Positions 7,924-17,402 of a stretch of DNA of 64,000 nucleotides are shown here, one piece after another. The DNA is from Microvenator marinus. Lineage in GTDB: Bacteria; Myxococcota_A; Bradymonadia; Bradymonadales; Bradymonadaceae. How positions within the stretch are numbered: the stretch's first letter is position 1; each line of letters begins with the position of its first letter. The translations under genes were made by a program, and so were the position numbers. The DNA lies in contig NZ_CP042467.1 of the NCBI RefSeq assembly GCF_007993755.1, forward strand, positions 4,302,001 to 4,366,000. The letters are read 5' to 3'. Under the pieces are notes generated by a model. That model was not told the origin of the DNA. It ran no database searches and worked only from the letters and a program-made list of their open reading frames with translations.

Positions 7924-9186
7924 ATGAAAACAACCGACCCAAATAGCAAAGTTCGCTGCTCCTTCTGTGGAAAGGAGGCGCGAGACGTCAAGAAGCTCAT
8001 CGCTGGACCTAAAGTCCATATCTGCGACGAGTGTGTCTCGCTTTGCCGCGAAATTATCGAAGAAGATAAACATCGTGAGCCGGGAAAGACACGCGGTATC
8101 GAGGATATGCGGCCCAAAAAGATCAAGGCCTTCCTCGATGAACATATCGTGGGCCAAGAGTTGGCTAAGCGTGCGCTCTCTGTGGCTGTCTACAATCACT
8201 ACAAGCGGATTTTGGCAGCCAAGGCTGATGAGGAAGTCGAAGAGGACGAAGACGCCGATGTCGAGCTTACCAAAGGAAACATCCTGCTCATCGGACCTAC
8301 CGGTAGCGGAAAGACCTTGATGGCTCAGACTCTTGCCAAGATGCTCGACGTGCCGTTTACGATCGCTGACGCGACCTCGCTCACCGAAGCAGGCTACGTG
8401 GGCGAAGACGTAGAAAACGTGATTAAGAATCTCTGGCTCGCTGCCGACCGCGATGTGGAGCGTGCTAGCCGTGGAATCGTTTGCATTGACGAGATCGACA
8501 AGATTGCGAAACGCGGAGACGGCCCGTCGTCCACCAGAGACGTTGGTGGCGAAGGCGTTCAGCAAGCCCTTCTGAAGATGGTCGAATCCAGCAAGGTGAT
8601 GATCACTCCAGAAGGCTCAAGAAACCGGCCACAACAGGAGTTTATTCAGGTTGATACCACCAATATTCTCTTCATCTGCAGCGGCTCGTTTCAGGGTCTG
8701 ACCGACGTCATCAGCCGCAGGATGGGCGAGAGCCGCATGGGGTTTGGGGCTGACGTAGCGCCCAAAAAAGAGAATACCAACGCGCTTTTGCACCAGGTCA
8801 AGCCTACCGATCTCACCAAGTTCGGATTGATCCCTGAGTTTGTGGGCCGATTCCCTGTGATTGTGACCTTCGATGAGCTCGACGAAGACATGTTGGTCAA
8901 CATCCTCTGGCAACCTAAGAACAGCCTCGTAAAGCAGTACCAGAAGCTTTTTGAAATCGAGGGCGTTAAGCTCCGAATCAATCAAGAGGCCATGCTTGCG
9001 ATCGTTCGAGAAGCCATCAAGAGAAAGACAGGAGCGCGTGGTCTCAGGGCAATCATCGAAGAGGTGATGCTCGATATCATGTACGAAATACCGAGCCTTC
9101 AGGGCGTTCGAGAGTGCGTGATCACCGAAGAAGTGGTGATGAAGAAAGAAAAGCCCATGCTGGTCTACGAAAAGAAGACGGCATGA
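7924..9186 (+). CDS. clpX: ATP-dependent Clp protease ATP-binding subunit ClpX
   Basis: ClpX unfolds tagged proteins and feeds them to ClpP. The N-terminal zinc domain has Cys12, Cys15, Cys34 and Cys37. The AAA+ core has Walker A GPTGSGKT (124-131) and Walker B IVCIDEID (185-192). The ClpP-docking loop reads MGF (272-274) in place of IGF, and [13 protein letters not shown] follows. A short acidic insert ([12 protein letters not shown]) precedes the AAA core. ATG 7924 is chosen; GTG 7915 in the same frame would add three residues, and neither has a strong ribosome-binding site. No clpP or lon is adjacent. The stop overlaps the next start (ATGA). Confidence 0.96.
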   Translation: MKTTDPNSKVRCSFCGKEARDVKKLIAGPKVHICDECVSLCREIIEEDKHREPGKTRGIEDMRPKKIKAFLDEHIVGQELAKRALSVAVYNHYKRILAAKADEEVEEDEDADVELTKGNILLIGPTGSGKTLMAQTLAKMLDVPFTIADATSLTEAGYVGEDVENVIKNLWLAADRDVERASRGIVCIDEIDKIAKRGDGPSSTRDVGGEGVQQALLKMVESSKVMITPEGSRNRPQQEFIQVDTTNILFICSGSFQGLTDVISRRMGESRMGFGADVAPKKENTNALLHQVKPTDLTKFGLIPEFVGRFPVIVTFDELDEDMLVNILWQPKNSLVKQYQKLFEIEGVKLRINQEAMLAIVREAIKRKTGARGLRAIIEEVMLDIMYEIPSLQGVRECVITEEVVMKKEKPMLVYEKKTA

Positions 9187-9593
9187 AGCTCGGTGCCTTG
9201 AGCCTGCTCGGAACACTCACCATGCTTGGGTGTTCGTCGACTACCTACGTGGTGACGGACCCTCCTGGGGCCGAAGTCGTCTTGGATGAGACCAAGAGCC
9301 TTGGGAAATCGCCCGTGAAAATCAACGCTCAGGTCATGGTGTGGTCTGAGTTTGAGGTTAAGGCGATAAAAGAAGGGTATCAGACCAAATCTCTAACTTT
9401 GCGCCCGGACGAGCCGATAAGCCCCAAATATCTGGCGCTCTGTCTATGTTCTTTTGGAGTGCTTTGGCCCCTGACCTTGCTCTCAGACTTTGAAGAACCT
9501 GTGTATTCGTTGGTTTTGGAGCCAACCCAAAAAACGACTCCACCAGACAAATTAGTTGAACGACCCTCCATTAAATTCAGTTCTCGAAACTGA
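9183..9593 (+). CDS. Small lipoprotein with PEGA-like domain
   Basis: Residues 1-17 form a lipoprotein signal (MLGC, Cys17). Residues 22-85 resemble a PEGA-type beta domain ([21 protein letters not shown]). A hydrophobic stretch at about 83-100 and a polar tail follow (136 residues). PEGA domains are thought to bind surface glycans or peptidoglycan-linked partners; the role here is unknown. ATG 9183 overlaps the clpX stop, so the frame upstream of it is inside clpX and is not used. Confidence 0.8.
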   Translation: MKLGALSLLGTLTMLGCSSTTYVVTDPPGAEVVLDETKSLGKSPVKINAQVMVWSEFEVKAIKEGYQTKSLTLRPDEPISPKYLALCLCSFGVLWPLTLLSDFEEPVYSLVLEPTQKTTPPDKLVERPSIKFSSRN

Positions 9594-9605
9594 TGGACCC
9601 TGAAT

Positions 9606-11000
9606 ATGATTCAATGCCCTAACCGTCCGATCTGCGATGGATGCCCAAATTTTGAACTCGACGATGATGACGACCACGCCCGCGTCCTCGAGGAATTGAG
9701 GCCGCTCTTTGAGACTCACGATCTGGAAGTCCCCACTGAGATTTTGGGTGCGGGTCCCCGCCTTGGCTATCGAAACCGCGCCAAAATGGTGGTGAAACGT
9801 GGTCAACTTGGATTCTACAGTCGAGGGTCTCGAGACTTTGTCCCGATCGAAACATGCCTCGTGCATGACCAAAATGTTGAGGCCGCTATCAATGCGATTC
9901 GACCTTTAGTCAAAGGACTCGACGGGCTGAAGTTCATAGACGTTCGGTATCTGAGAGAGGGTGTTGTTACACTTAGTGGTAAGCGAGACTTCTCGTCCGA
10001 AGAAACCGAACCTTTCAGGGTGGCCCTTTCAGAGCTGCCTACCAAATGGTCACTTCATCAAGTGGTGTCGTCGGCGTCGGTGGTGCATCCTTCAAACTCC
10101 TCGGCTCCAGTGCTTGAGGCTCAGGTCCGAGATAAGTCGTTTGAGCTGCCAGCCGACGCGTTCTTCCAGCTCAATACCTACGTGTTGGAGGCGATTCACG
10201 AAGCCATTCGCGAACGCGTTGAGTCGGGCGATCTGCTCGACCTCTATTGCGGAATCGGTACGCACGGCCTTTCGTTAGTCAGTCCCGAAGGGCGAGTGAG
10301 GGGTTTTGACGCGGTCGAAAGCAGCGTCCTCGCCGCACGTCGCAACGCAGAGGCGTTGAAGATCGAAGCGGACTTCGCAATACACGACGATTCTCAGCCG
10401 CCCAATTGGTCTGATGTGGCGGGCTCGACAGCCATCACCAATCCAGGAAGACAAGGCATGTCCACTGAAGTTGTTGAATGGCTGAACTCCAAAGATCTCG
10501 CGGGAATCGTGTATTTGTCGTGCCAGCCTGAGACCTTCACCCGCGACGTAGAAAGGCTCACAAACTGGAAAGTCGACGAGATCCAAATCTGGGATATGTT
10601 GCCAAAGACCTCCCGCGTTGAGGTCCTGGCCTTTCTGAGTCCGCGCAAGATAGAAGTCCTAGAGCCAAGCGACACCTGGGTGGCTCTAGTGGCGGGGCGC
10701 GCTCCGCATGGCGAACTTCCGGGCGGAAAGTTCAAGGTGCGAGCTATCAAGCGCACAGACCAATTTTCGCTGGTCTCGATTCAGGGTACGCCCGTCTCTG
10801 AAGATGAAATCGTCTTTGCCTTGAGAAAATGGGGTTTTCCTCTACTCACCCCCAATCAGGCGCTTGCGAAGTCTATGTTTTTGAATCGTTTACCGCTGGA
10901 AAATGTCGTATCAGGTGCCCCTTGCCATTTGTTCGCTCAGGCCCGCGTTCCCGTCAAAATTTTGGACAGTCTAGTGGCTTTGGGAACGAGCGAAGGGTGA
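9606..11000 (+). CDS. 23S rRNA uridine C5-methyltransferase, RlmD/RlmC type, with extra C-terminal module
   Basis: The enzyme transfers methyl from SAM to C5 of a uridine in RNA. An iron-sulfur site is visible as C4-x5-C10-x2-C13 plus C84. The SAM loop is DLYCGIGTHGL (212-222) and the catalytic Cys306 lies in YLSCQPETFTRD. The usual DPPR motif reads NPGRQG (279-284), an unusual change. The methyltransferase should end near 345 (SRVEVLAF), yet about 115 residues follow. Part of them (TWVALVAGRAP; then DQFSLVSIQ and WGFPLL) looks like the C-terminal half of an RluA-family pseudouridine synthase without its catalytic Asp region. Which uridine is modified cannot be told from the sequence. Confidence 0.87.
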   Translation: MIQCPNRPICDGCPNFELDDDDDHARVLEELRPLFETHDLEVPTEILGAGPRLGYRNRAKMVVKRGQLGFYSRGSRDFVPIETCLVHDQNVEAAINAIRPLVKGLDGLKFIDVRYLREGVVTLSGKRDFSSEETEPFRVALSELPTKWSLHQVVSSASVVHPSNSSAPVLEAQVRDKSFELPADAFFQLNTYVLEAIHEAIRERVESGDLLDLYCGIGTHGLSLVSPEGRVRGFDAVESSVLAARRNAEALKIEADFAIHDDSQPPNWSDVAGSTAITNPGRQGMSTEVVEWLNSKDLAGIVYLSCQPETFTRDVERLTNWKVDEIQIWDMLPKTSRVEVLAFLSPRKIEVLEPSDTWVALVAGRAPHGELPGGKFKVRAIKRTDQFSLVSIQGTPVSEDEIVFALRKWGFPLLTPNQALAKSMFLNRLPLENVVSGAPCHLFAQARVPVKILDSLVALGTSEG

Positions 11001-11042
11001 TGTTGATTTGAAAAATGTTCAGGTTTGCTTCATCATGCAATG

Positions 11043-11071
11043 TTGCAAGTCGGAGATAGTCTCCTTGTTCT
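11043..11071 (+). promoter_or_regulatory. Possible promoter with spacer dyad upstream of first vWA lipoprotein gene
   Basis: TTGCAA at 11043-11048 is followed after 17 bp by TGTTCT. A perfect inverted repeat GGAGA-TAG-TCTCC (11052-11064) lies between them and would suit a repressor. The -10 match is poor. Confidence 0.25.
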
Positions 11072-11087
11072 AGCTTTTAGGATTTAG

Positions 11088-13184
11088 ATGGTGCCCCATT
11101 CGTTAAAAACTCTCGTCGTTTTCTTGTTGTTCGTGGCCGTGGGATGTGGAGATGACACCCAGCCATCGGGGAACAATCAAGCTGATATGGATGAGTCGGA
11201 CGCCACCACGCCGGACATGACTGAGCCAGATATGTCCGAGCCGGACATGACCGAGCCAGATATGTCCGAGCCGGATATGACTGAGCCGGATATGACTGAG
11301 CCGGACATGGCTGAGCCGGATATGGCCGAGCCAGACATGACGGAACCTGACCCCAATTTTGATCCTTTGCAGGTTTGTCTCTCGGATTGCAACTATTCGG
11401 GCCCAAGATGGTGCGAGGTAGATTGTGATTATGACGGGTTGAGCAATTGCGAAGAGTCTCAACTTGGAACCGATTCTTGTGACGAAGACTCCGACGATGA
11501 TGGGCTAAGAGACCTCGTTGAACTTCAGGTGGGAAGCGATCCGCTCAACCCTGATAGTGATGGCGATGGACTCCTCGACTACGACGAGACGTTCTTCGGT
11601 TTCAATCCGACAAATCCGTCCACGTACAACGATAACATCCTCGATGGTGATCGATGGATTGTGAGCGCATGTGACGATCCAGCTGGAGAGCCTGTCAACT
11701 ACTTCACCTCGTCTGAAGGTGATTGGCTCGTCGCTCTGCCGCCGGTCCTCGGAAACTACACCGAACTCACGATTGCTACGTCCACGGCTCAGAATAAGCA
11801 GGCTGCGGCGGTCTTTGAAGACCCCGCTAACGAGGTGATGGCCTTTATTCTGACAGAAGCACCAACGGCTGGACAAAATACTCCAATTTCGGTGCTTCAG
11901 GCCCTGCGATCTAGGGTTGCTGCCACTGGCGCAATCGAGCAGGACCAGACTTCTGGTGAGTTTGATACACACGACTTCCATCGCGCTGCCATCGGACGTT
12001 ATCTCATTCGCACCACTGCTCAGAGCTCGGCCCGACAAGTACGCGATTCGCTCCTCTTCAACGTGGCGTCGTTTGAGCCTGCTGACGCTTCAGGTCTTCC
12101 TGTCTCGTCGGGTAATACCTATCGGGATTTCCGCCTCTTCATTTCCGTGACGTACCGTGAGAGCCAGACCAACGGGGATCGATTGGTCTACACCGCTTCC
12201 ATTGCACCAGCTCAGAAGTTCGAGGAGCGCGAGAAAGTTCGATTCCGTATGGACGATATCACCAACACCACAGGCGTGGCGTCAGCTGTCGATAGCAACC
12301 AAGACCGTTGTTCCACGTTCCGTGCAGGAGAAGGAAATCCAGAGGCTGATTTCCTTTGGAACCTGGACCAGTCTGGCTCCATGTTCGACGATTACGCACG
12401 CGTCAAACTCGTGGCAAACAACTTCTACGCGAACCTCAACAATACCTCGCTCGATTATCGACTCGCCGTGAGCACCATGGACGAAGACTTTTTCGGACGT
12501 CCAATCGGAACGACCGCGTGGGTCACAGACCTCCCGTCGTTCATCAGCCGAATCACGGCCATTGAGAACGGCAGCTACGATTGTTGTGCAGAGTACGGAC
12601 TCAAGACCACGAGAGACGGCATTCAGTGGATGCGCTCCTCGTCTGCACCTCAGAGCGCACGGGTTAGGGCTGATGCACAGCTGATCACTGTGATTCTCTC
12701 GGACGAAGAAGATGAGGAATTCCAAGGCGTGAACTTGGGCTCTGGGCCAGGCGCTAACCTCTTGGAGCAGTACAAACAGTTCTTCATCGCCAATACGATC
12801 TTCTTTGCGATCGTTGAGTATACTACTAGCCGTTACTCGGATGGTGCAGCTTACCGTGAAGTTGCATTCGCTACCGGTGGCTCCGCTGCTGACCTTTTGG
12901 CGACTGATATCCAGGAGACCATCGATGAAATTATCTACGCTGCAACTGGCTTGGCTTCATCCTACGTCCTTCCTGCGACTCCAATCTCGAGCACGCTTCG
13001 CGTCTACAAGAACGCCGAATGGGTGCCTCGTAGCCGTTCCAATGGCTTCGATTATTTCGCCAACACGAACTCGATTGCCTTCTTCGGGACCTACAGACCG
13101 GAGCCTGCAGACCCCACTCAGGGACGCTACGGCGACGACATCGCTGTGAGCTACTCGACCTTCATCGATCAGTCAAAAGACTGA
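11088..13184 (+). CDS. Surface lipoprotein with DM-E-P repeats, calcium repeats and von Willebrand A domain (paralogue 1)
   Basis: The 698-residue protein begins with a lipoprotein signal (VAVGC, Cys20). About ten PDM(T/S/A)E pentapeptide units follow (about 41-88), then a Cys-containing patch (CLSDCNYSG, CEVDCDYDG) and thrombospondin-3-type Asp loops (DSDDDGLRD, DSDGDGLLD). The middle is an unassigned beta-rich domain. A von Willebrand A domain begins at about 425 with a MIDAS start DQSGSM and holds VILSDEEDEE. vWA domains bind protein ligands through a metal ion. It is probably an outer-membrane adhesin or sensor. ATG 11088 follows AGGA by about 6 bp. The next gene is a close paralogue. Confidence 0.88.
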   Translation: MVPHSLKTLVVFLLFVAVGCGDDTQPSGNNQADMDESDATTPDMTEPDMSEPDMTEPDMSEPDMTEPDMTEPDMAEPDMAEPDMTEPDPNFDPLQVCLSDCNYSGPRWCEVDCDYDGLSNCEESQLGTDSCDEDSDDDGLRDLVELQVGSDPLNPDSDGDGLLDYDETFFGFNPTNPSTYNDNILDGDRWIVSACDDPAGEPVNYFTSSEGDWLVALPPVLGNYTELTIATSTAQNKQAAAVFEDPANEVMAFILTEAPTAGQNTPISVLQALRSRVAATGAIEQDQTSGEFDTHDFHRAAIGRYLIRTTAQSSARQVRDSLLFNVASFEPADASGLPVSSGNTYRDFRLFISVTYRESQTNGDRLVYTASIAPAQKFEEREKVRFRMDDITNTTGVASAVDSNQDRCSTFRAGEGNPEADFLWNLDQSGSMFDDYARVKLVANNFYANLNNTSLDYRLAVSTMDEDFFGRPIGTTAWVTDLPSFISRITAIENGSYDCCAEYGLKTTRDGIQWMRSSSAPQSARVRADAQLITVILSDEEDEEFQGVNLGSGPGANLLEQYKQFFIANTIFFAIVEYTTSRYSDGAAYREVAFATGGSAADLLATDIQETIDEIIYAATGLASSYVLPATPISSTLRVYKNAEWVPRSRSNGFDYFANTNSIAFFGTYRPEPADPTQGRYGDDIAVSYSTFIDQSKD
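11211..11350 (+). repeat. 15-bp coding repeats (PDM-x-E units)
   Basis: Units of the form GAGCCGGAYATGRCY repeat in tandem and encode PDMTE, PDMSE or PDMAE. The repeat is in frame and in multiples of 15 bp, so unit number could change by slippage without a frameshift. Confidence 0.85.
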
Positions 13185-13303
13185 TCGGCAACTGATTTCC
13201 TAGCGTTGCTTCTTAATTGGTGGGACTTGGCGCAAGAAATGCACGCTTTTTTGAGGAAATGTGTTGCTCAATCCGCTACACTCCGCACTCGGAGGTTTTG
13301 ACC

Positions 13304-15403
13304 ATGACTTTGAAACATATCTTTTTGCTCGTTCTAATCGGCTCTCTCTCTGCGTGTGCGGATGATGTGGACCCTCCTGATACGCGCCCTGACATGGGCG
13401 ATGAAGATATCGGAGTCGTCGACATGCCTGAGGAGGACATGCCGGATCCAGATATGACTGAGCCAGACATGACTGAGCCAGACATGACTGAGCCCGATAT
13501 GACTGAGCCAGACATGACCGATATGGGCGACGATATGGCGCCTGACCAGGGCCAACCTGACACCCCAGAGGACTTCAATCCCTTACAGATCTGTCTTTCG
13601 GACTGCAATTACTCCGGTGTGCATTGGTGCGAAGTCGACTGCGACTACGACGGTTTGAGCAATTGTGAGGAAGCCCAACTGGGTACCGACTCTTGCCAGA
13701 CGGATACCGACGGAGATGGCCTCAATGACCTCGCTGAGCTTCAGGTCGGCTCAGACCCGATGATCGGCGATAGTGATGGGGACGGCCTCAACGACGCCGA
13801 CGAGATTACATTCGGCTTCAACCCTACCAATCCATCCACCTACAACGACCAGATCCTTGACGGTGACCGTTGGATTGTGAGCGCCTGTGACACTCTCGAA
13901 GGTGAAACACTCAACTACGAGGTTTCTTCTGCGGGCGATTGGCTGGTGGCTTTCCCAACGGTCTTTGGTAACTACGTAGAGCTCGGCATTTCGACAGCGA
14001 CACCACAGAACGCGCAGGCTGCCTCTGTTTTTGAAGACCCCGCAAACGAGGTCGCTGGTACGTTGTTCTCAATGCGCCCGGCTGCCAATCAAACCACTCC
14101 GGAAGACGTTCAAGCGTTCTTCAGAAGCCGAGTGGCCGCGACGGGTTCCATTGTTCAGGACTCCACAGGTGGTGGTTTCACTACACATGACTTCGAAACA
14201 GCGGCCATCGCAAGATTCTTGATTAGAACTCCGCAACAGAGCTCAATCAGGCAAGTTCGCGATGCGCTTCTCTTTAACCTGGCGCCTTTTGAAGCCGCAG
14301 ATGTGACGGGTCTGCCAGTGTCGTCGGGAACAACCTATCGGGATTTCCGCGTCTATATCTCCGTGACATATCGAGAAAGTGACCAAAACGGAGATCGTTT
14401 GGTTGTGGCCGCAGCACTTGCTCCAGCGCAGAAATTTGACGCCAATGAGAAAGTCTCATTCCGAATGGATGACCTTACAAACACCACCAATGTGGCTTCG
14501 TCGCAAGACGACCACTTCGGAAGATGCAACGCTTTCCGAGCCGGCGAGGGCAATCCTGAAGCCGACTTTTACTGGGTATTGGACCAATCTGGCTCAATGT
14601 CTGACGACTACGTGCGCGTTAGAAATGTGGCGAACAACTTCTTCGCGAACTTGACCAACACGGCTCTGGATTATCGCTTGGCGGTAACCACGATGGACCG
14701 AGATTACGACGGTCGCCCCGTGGGCAACGTGCCCTGGTACACAGACCAGCCTACCTTCCTTGCGGGCATCAACGAAGTCGAGAACGGACCCTACAACGGA
14801 GGCGCGGAGTATGGTCTGAACTCGGCGCGTGACGGTATTCAATGGATGCGCTCATCGAGTGCCCCTCAAATTTCGCGAGTTCGTCCCGATGCACAGCTCA
14901 TTACGATCTTCGTTTCAGATGAAGAAGATAATGACTTCCAATACGACAACCTGAGCGACCCTTCGGTAGCGAACTTCCTTGAGCAGTACGTCCAGTTCTT
15001 CGTCGCTAACACGATTGCATTCGCCATTGTAACAATCGATCCAGGCGACCGATATGAAGACGGCGAGGCCTACCGGCGTGTCGCTCTCGCCACCGGTGGT
15101 AGTGTGGCTGAGCTCACAGCCAATGATATCCAAGAGACGATCGATGAGATCATCTACGCTGCAACCGGTCTGGCCTCGGCGTACGTGCTTCCAAGCGTGC
15201 CGATCTCTAGCTCCTTGCGCGTCTACAAAGACAACGTCTGGGTGCCTAGAAGTCGTGAGAACGGATTCGACTACTTCGCGAACTCCAACTCCATCGCATT
15301 CTTCGGAACGTACCGCCCAGAGCCCGCAGATCCTACGCAGGGCCGATATGGCGATGATATCGCCGTCGGATATGAAACCTTCCTCGACCTCACCAAAGAC
15401 TAA
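13304..15403 (+). CDS. Surface lipoprotein with DM-E-P repeats, calcium repeats and von Willebrand A domain (paralogue 2)
   Basis: The 699-residue protein has the same architecture as its upstream neighbour: signal with LSAC (Cys18), acidic DM-E-P linker (about 45-80), the Cys patch CLSDCNYSG, calcium loops (DTDGDGLND, DSDGDGLND), a shared middle domain and a vWA domain with DQSGSM and IFVSDEEDND. The C-terminal 60 residues are almost the same in both (FGTYRPEPADPTQGRYGDD). ATG 13304 has GGAGG 8 bp upstream, which rules out the longer frame from 13217. The two genes are 119 bp apart and are a tandem duplication whose linker diverged while the rest stayed similar. Confidence 0.88.
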   Translation: MTLKHIFLLVLIGSLSACADDVDPPDTRPDMGDEDIGVVDMPEEDMPDPDMTEPDMTEPDMTEPDMTEPDMTDMGDDMAPDQGQPDTPEDFNPLQICLSDCNYSGVHWCEVDCDYDGLSNCEEAQLGTDSCQTDTDGDGLNDLAELQVGSDPMIGDSDGDGLNDADEITFGFNPTNPSTYNDQILDGDRWIVSACDTLEGETLNYEVSSAGDWLVAFPTVFGNYVELGISTATPQNAQAASVFEDPANEVAGTLFSMRPAANQTTPEDVQAFFRSRVAATGSIVQDSTGGGFTTHDFETAAIARFLIRTPQQSSIRQVRDALLFNLAPFEAADVTGLPVSSGTTYRDFRVYISVTYRESDQNGDRLVVAAALAPAQKFDANEKVSFRMDDLTNTTNVASSQDDHFGRCNAFRAGEGNPEADFYWVLDQSGSMSDDYVRVRNVANNFFANLTNTALDYRLAVTTMDRDYDGRPVGNVPWYTDQPTFLAGINEVENGPYNGGAEYGLNSARDGIQWMRSSSAPQISRVRPDAQLITIFVSDEEDNDFQYDNLSDPSVANFLEQYVQFFVANTIAFAIVTIDPGDRYEDGEAYRRVALATGGSVAELTANDIQETIDEIIYAATGLASAYVLPSVPISSSLRVYKDNVWVPRSRENGFDYFANSNSIAFFGTYRPEPADPTQGRYGDDIAVGYETFLDLTKD
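13441..13520 (+). repeat. 15-bp coding repeats (PDMTE units), second paralogue
   Basis: Five to six GAGCCAGACATGACT-like units in tandem, fewer than in the upstream paralogue. Confidence 0.8.
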
Positions 15404-15424
15404 ACGAGTCGAATCGATCAGTTT

Positions 15425-15892
15425 TCAGGTCAGGGATTGGCGGTAGAGGTGTGCGTCCCAGGCGTGCATCGCCTCTTGGAGCACGCGGTTTTCTGCGTCG
15501 TAAGAAATCTCACGAACAGCCTGTGCCAAGGTCATGAATTCCACGTCGAGAACTTCGTGGTCATGGTCTGCAACATCGCCTGAGATGTACTCCATCAGGT
15601 AGAATGCCACAGACTTTTGGATACGGTGCCGCCCTGAGTCATCATGACGGGTGTACCAATAGTCGATTGGGCTCAAGGTCGAGATAATTCTCCCGAGGCA
15701 GCCGGTTTCTTCGCGGGTTTCGCGAATGGCTGCATCCTCAGGTGTTTCGCCGGGTTCTATTGTCCCCTTGGGTAGTCTCCAGCTAGGGTTTCCACCGCGA
15801 GTCGCCACTTTGATCAGGCAAACCAGTGGTCCTCCGTCCATCGGCTTAAAGAGTACGCCACCCGCCGATCGTTCCACTTGTGTTTCCATCAT
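15425..15892 (-). CDS. Nudix hydrolase
   Basis: The 155-residue protein carries a full Nudix box (residues 43-65): GTIEPGETPEDAAIRE followed by TREETG, the metal-binding motif that hydrolyses nucleoside diphosphates linked to another moiety. The N-terminal SAGGVLF and the strands match a single-domain MutT-like enzyme, and the substrate cannot be told. SD-like GAGGAGAG stands before ATG 15892; a second ATG is at 15889. It starts 20 bp after the aminotransferase gene on the same strand and converges on the second vWA gene with a 21 bp gap. Confidence 0.92.
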   Translation of the reverse strand: MMETQVERSAGGVLFKPMDGGPLVCLIKVATRGGNPSWRLPKGTIEPGETPEDAAIRETREETGCLGRIISTLSPIDYWYTRHDDSGRHRIQKSVAFYLMEYISGDVADHDHEVLDVEFMTLAQAVREISYDAENRVLQEAMHAWDAHLYRQSLT

Positions 15893-15912
15893 CTCTCCTC
15901 AGTCGGCCCTTG

Positions 15913-17340
15913 TTACCTGCTGAGGTCGGCTTTCTCAATACAATTCTGAAGTGTGTGGAAAAATGACTTCCATTGTTCCTCGCTAAGTACAAATGGAGGC
16001 GAGAGTCCTAACACATGTCCCCATGCGCCTGAGGGTAGACAGATAAAGCCTTTGGCGAGTAGCTCAGAGCAAATCTGTAGACCGCGCGCGCCGTCAGGAC
16101 TTCCGTCCGACTTGATGAATTCGACTCCCAACATTGCGCCGCGTCCACGGATGTCCGAAATGGAAGGCGAGCGAAGAGTTGAAAGGTCTTGGTACATCAT
16201 TTCGCCCAGTTTCTGCGCGCGATTTGCCCAATCGCCTTCCTTAAACTCCTCCAGAAACGCGAGCCCCATGGCGCAGCCCAACGGATTACCGAGGAAGGTC
16301 GACGTATGAACTGATTCACCCGATGACGTGCCCCAAGAGCGCATAATATGTGGCCTTCCGATGGCCGCCGAAAGCGGAAATCCACCGCCGAGGGCCTTTC
16401 CGACGCAAAGAATGTCAGGAAGGACGCCTTCCCACTCGCACGCGAAGGTTTTGCCCGTTCGCCCAAACCCAGTGAAAATTTCGTCAAAAATCAGTACCAG
16501 GCTGAATTCATCGGCAATCTCTCGCAAGCCTTGGAGGAAACCCTCCGGAGGTACAACTTCCCCTCCACGGCCGAGAATCGGTTCAATGATGATGGCGCCA
16601 ATTCCCTCAGCCCCGGTTGCTGGCTCACTGAGCATCGAGCGGATATGTGTCAAGACCGCGTCTCGGATAGTCTCGGGTGCCGCGCCTTGGAGGCCAAACG
16701 GAGGTCTGGCTGGATTGGGATATGGTACGTGGAACACATCGCGACCAAGCTGGCTTAAGAACGGTTCGCGAAAACTCTTTCGGTAGGCCGTCACGCTCAG
16801 CGCGCCGTGCCCAAGCCCGTGGTAACCATTCCAAAACGCAATGACGCCGCTCTTTCCGGTGTGTATCGCGGCCGTCTTCAAGGCAGCACCAATCGCATCA
16901 GCACCGCTCAGCCCTAGGATGGACTCTTGGAGGTCGCCCGGTGCGATCTGAGCTAGCTTCTCCGAAAACTCAATCTTCACGTCAGATGGGAACACATCCC
17001 CCATGGCGTGAATCATACGGTCGACCTGTGAATGCGCGGCCTGAGCAACTCTTGGGTGTCTGTGCCCGAGCCCGCTCACTGCGAAGGCTGCGCTCAAGTC
17101 GACATAGATATTGCCGTCAGCATCCCGAATGTTCGCCCCGAGCGCGTGCGTCCACACGATCGGATCCTGATTGACGCCTGTCTCATGCTGTCTTCGTGCG
17201 CGCCTTGCTGTGATAGCGGGGCATTCGGTGGCGGCGAGGCGCGTGATAAAGTCCCGAGAAAGAGGGCCGGGCGGTGATGCGATGATCTTGGGGAGTAAGA
17301 GGCCAAAATCTTTGGGGAGTTCTTCTTTGGTTTCGTTCAT
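15913..17340 (-). CDS. Class III (PLP-dependent) aminotransferase
   Basis: The 475-residue enzyme belongs to the ornithine / 4-aminobutyrate / acetylornithine aminotransferase fold. The PLP site shows FDEIFTGFGRTG (Asp about 286) and the Schiff-base Lys at about 315 in CVGKALGGG. Gly-rich SGADAIGAALK near 145-155 is the phosphate-binding region. Specificity cannot be assigned. ATG 17340 gives the start; GTG 17358 would add six residues without a better ribosome-binding site. It is probably co-transcribed with the Nudix gene and is divergent from the small broken gene at 17403. Confidence 0.92.
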   Translation of the reverse strand: MNETKEELPKDFGLLLPKIIASPPGPLSRDFITRLAATECPAITARRARRQHETGVNQDPIVWTHALGANIRDADGNIYVDLSAAFAVSGLGHRHPRVAQAAHSQVDRMIHAMGDVFPSDVKIEFSEKLAQIAPGDLQESILGLSGADAIGAALKTAAIHTGKSGVIAFWNGYHGLGHGALSVTAYRKSFREPFLSQLGRDVFHVPYPNPARPPFGLQGAAPETIRDAVLTHIRSMLSEPATGAEGIGAIIIEPILGRGGEVVPPEGFLQGLREIADEFSLVLIFDEIFTGFGRTGKTFACEWEGVLPDILCVGKALGGGFPLSAAIGRPHIMRSWGTSSGESVHTSTFLGNPLGCAMGLAFLEEFKEGDWANRAQKLGEMMYQDLSTLRSPSISDIRGRGAMLGVEFIKSDGSPDGARGLQICSELLAKGFICLPSGAWGHVLGLSPPFVLSEEQWKSFFHTLQNCIEKADLSR

Positions 17341-17344
17341 ATTC

Positions 17345-17372
17345 TTGCACCACGTCACAAGCCGATTATCCT
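17345..17372 (+). promoter_or_regulatory. Candidate sigma-70 promoter for the small frameshifted gene
   Basis: TTGCAC (17345-17350), a 16 bp spacer and TATCCT (17367-17372) lie 31 bp before ATG 17403. An imperfect inverted repeat (TCCTGTCTT against AAGACGGCAGGA) would pair part of the ribosome-binding site. Confidence 0.3.
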
Positions 17373-17402
17373 GTCTTTATAAACAAGACGGCAGGAAGAC
17401 TC

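Noticed and set aside
8200-8280. Acidic insert in ClpX as a sign of a gene fusion or error
   Set aside because: The region between the zinc domain and the AAA+ core varies in the family, and the frame and motifs on both sides are intact.
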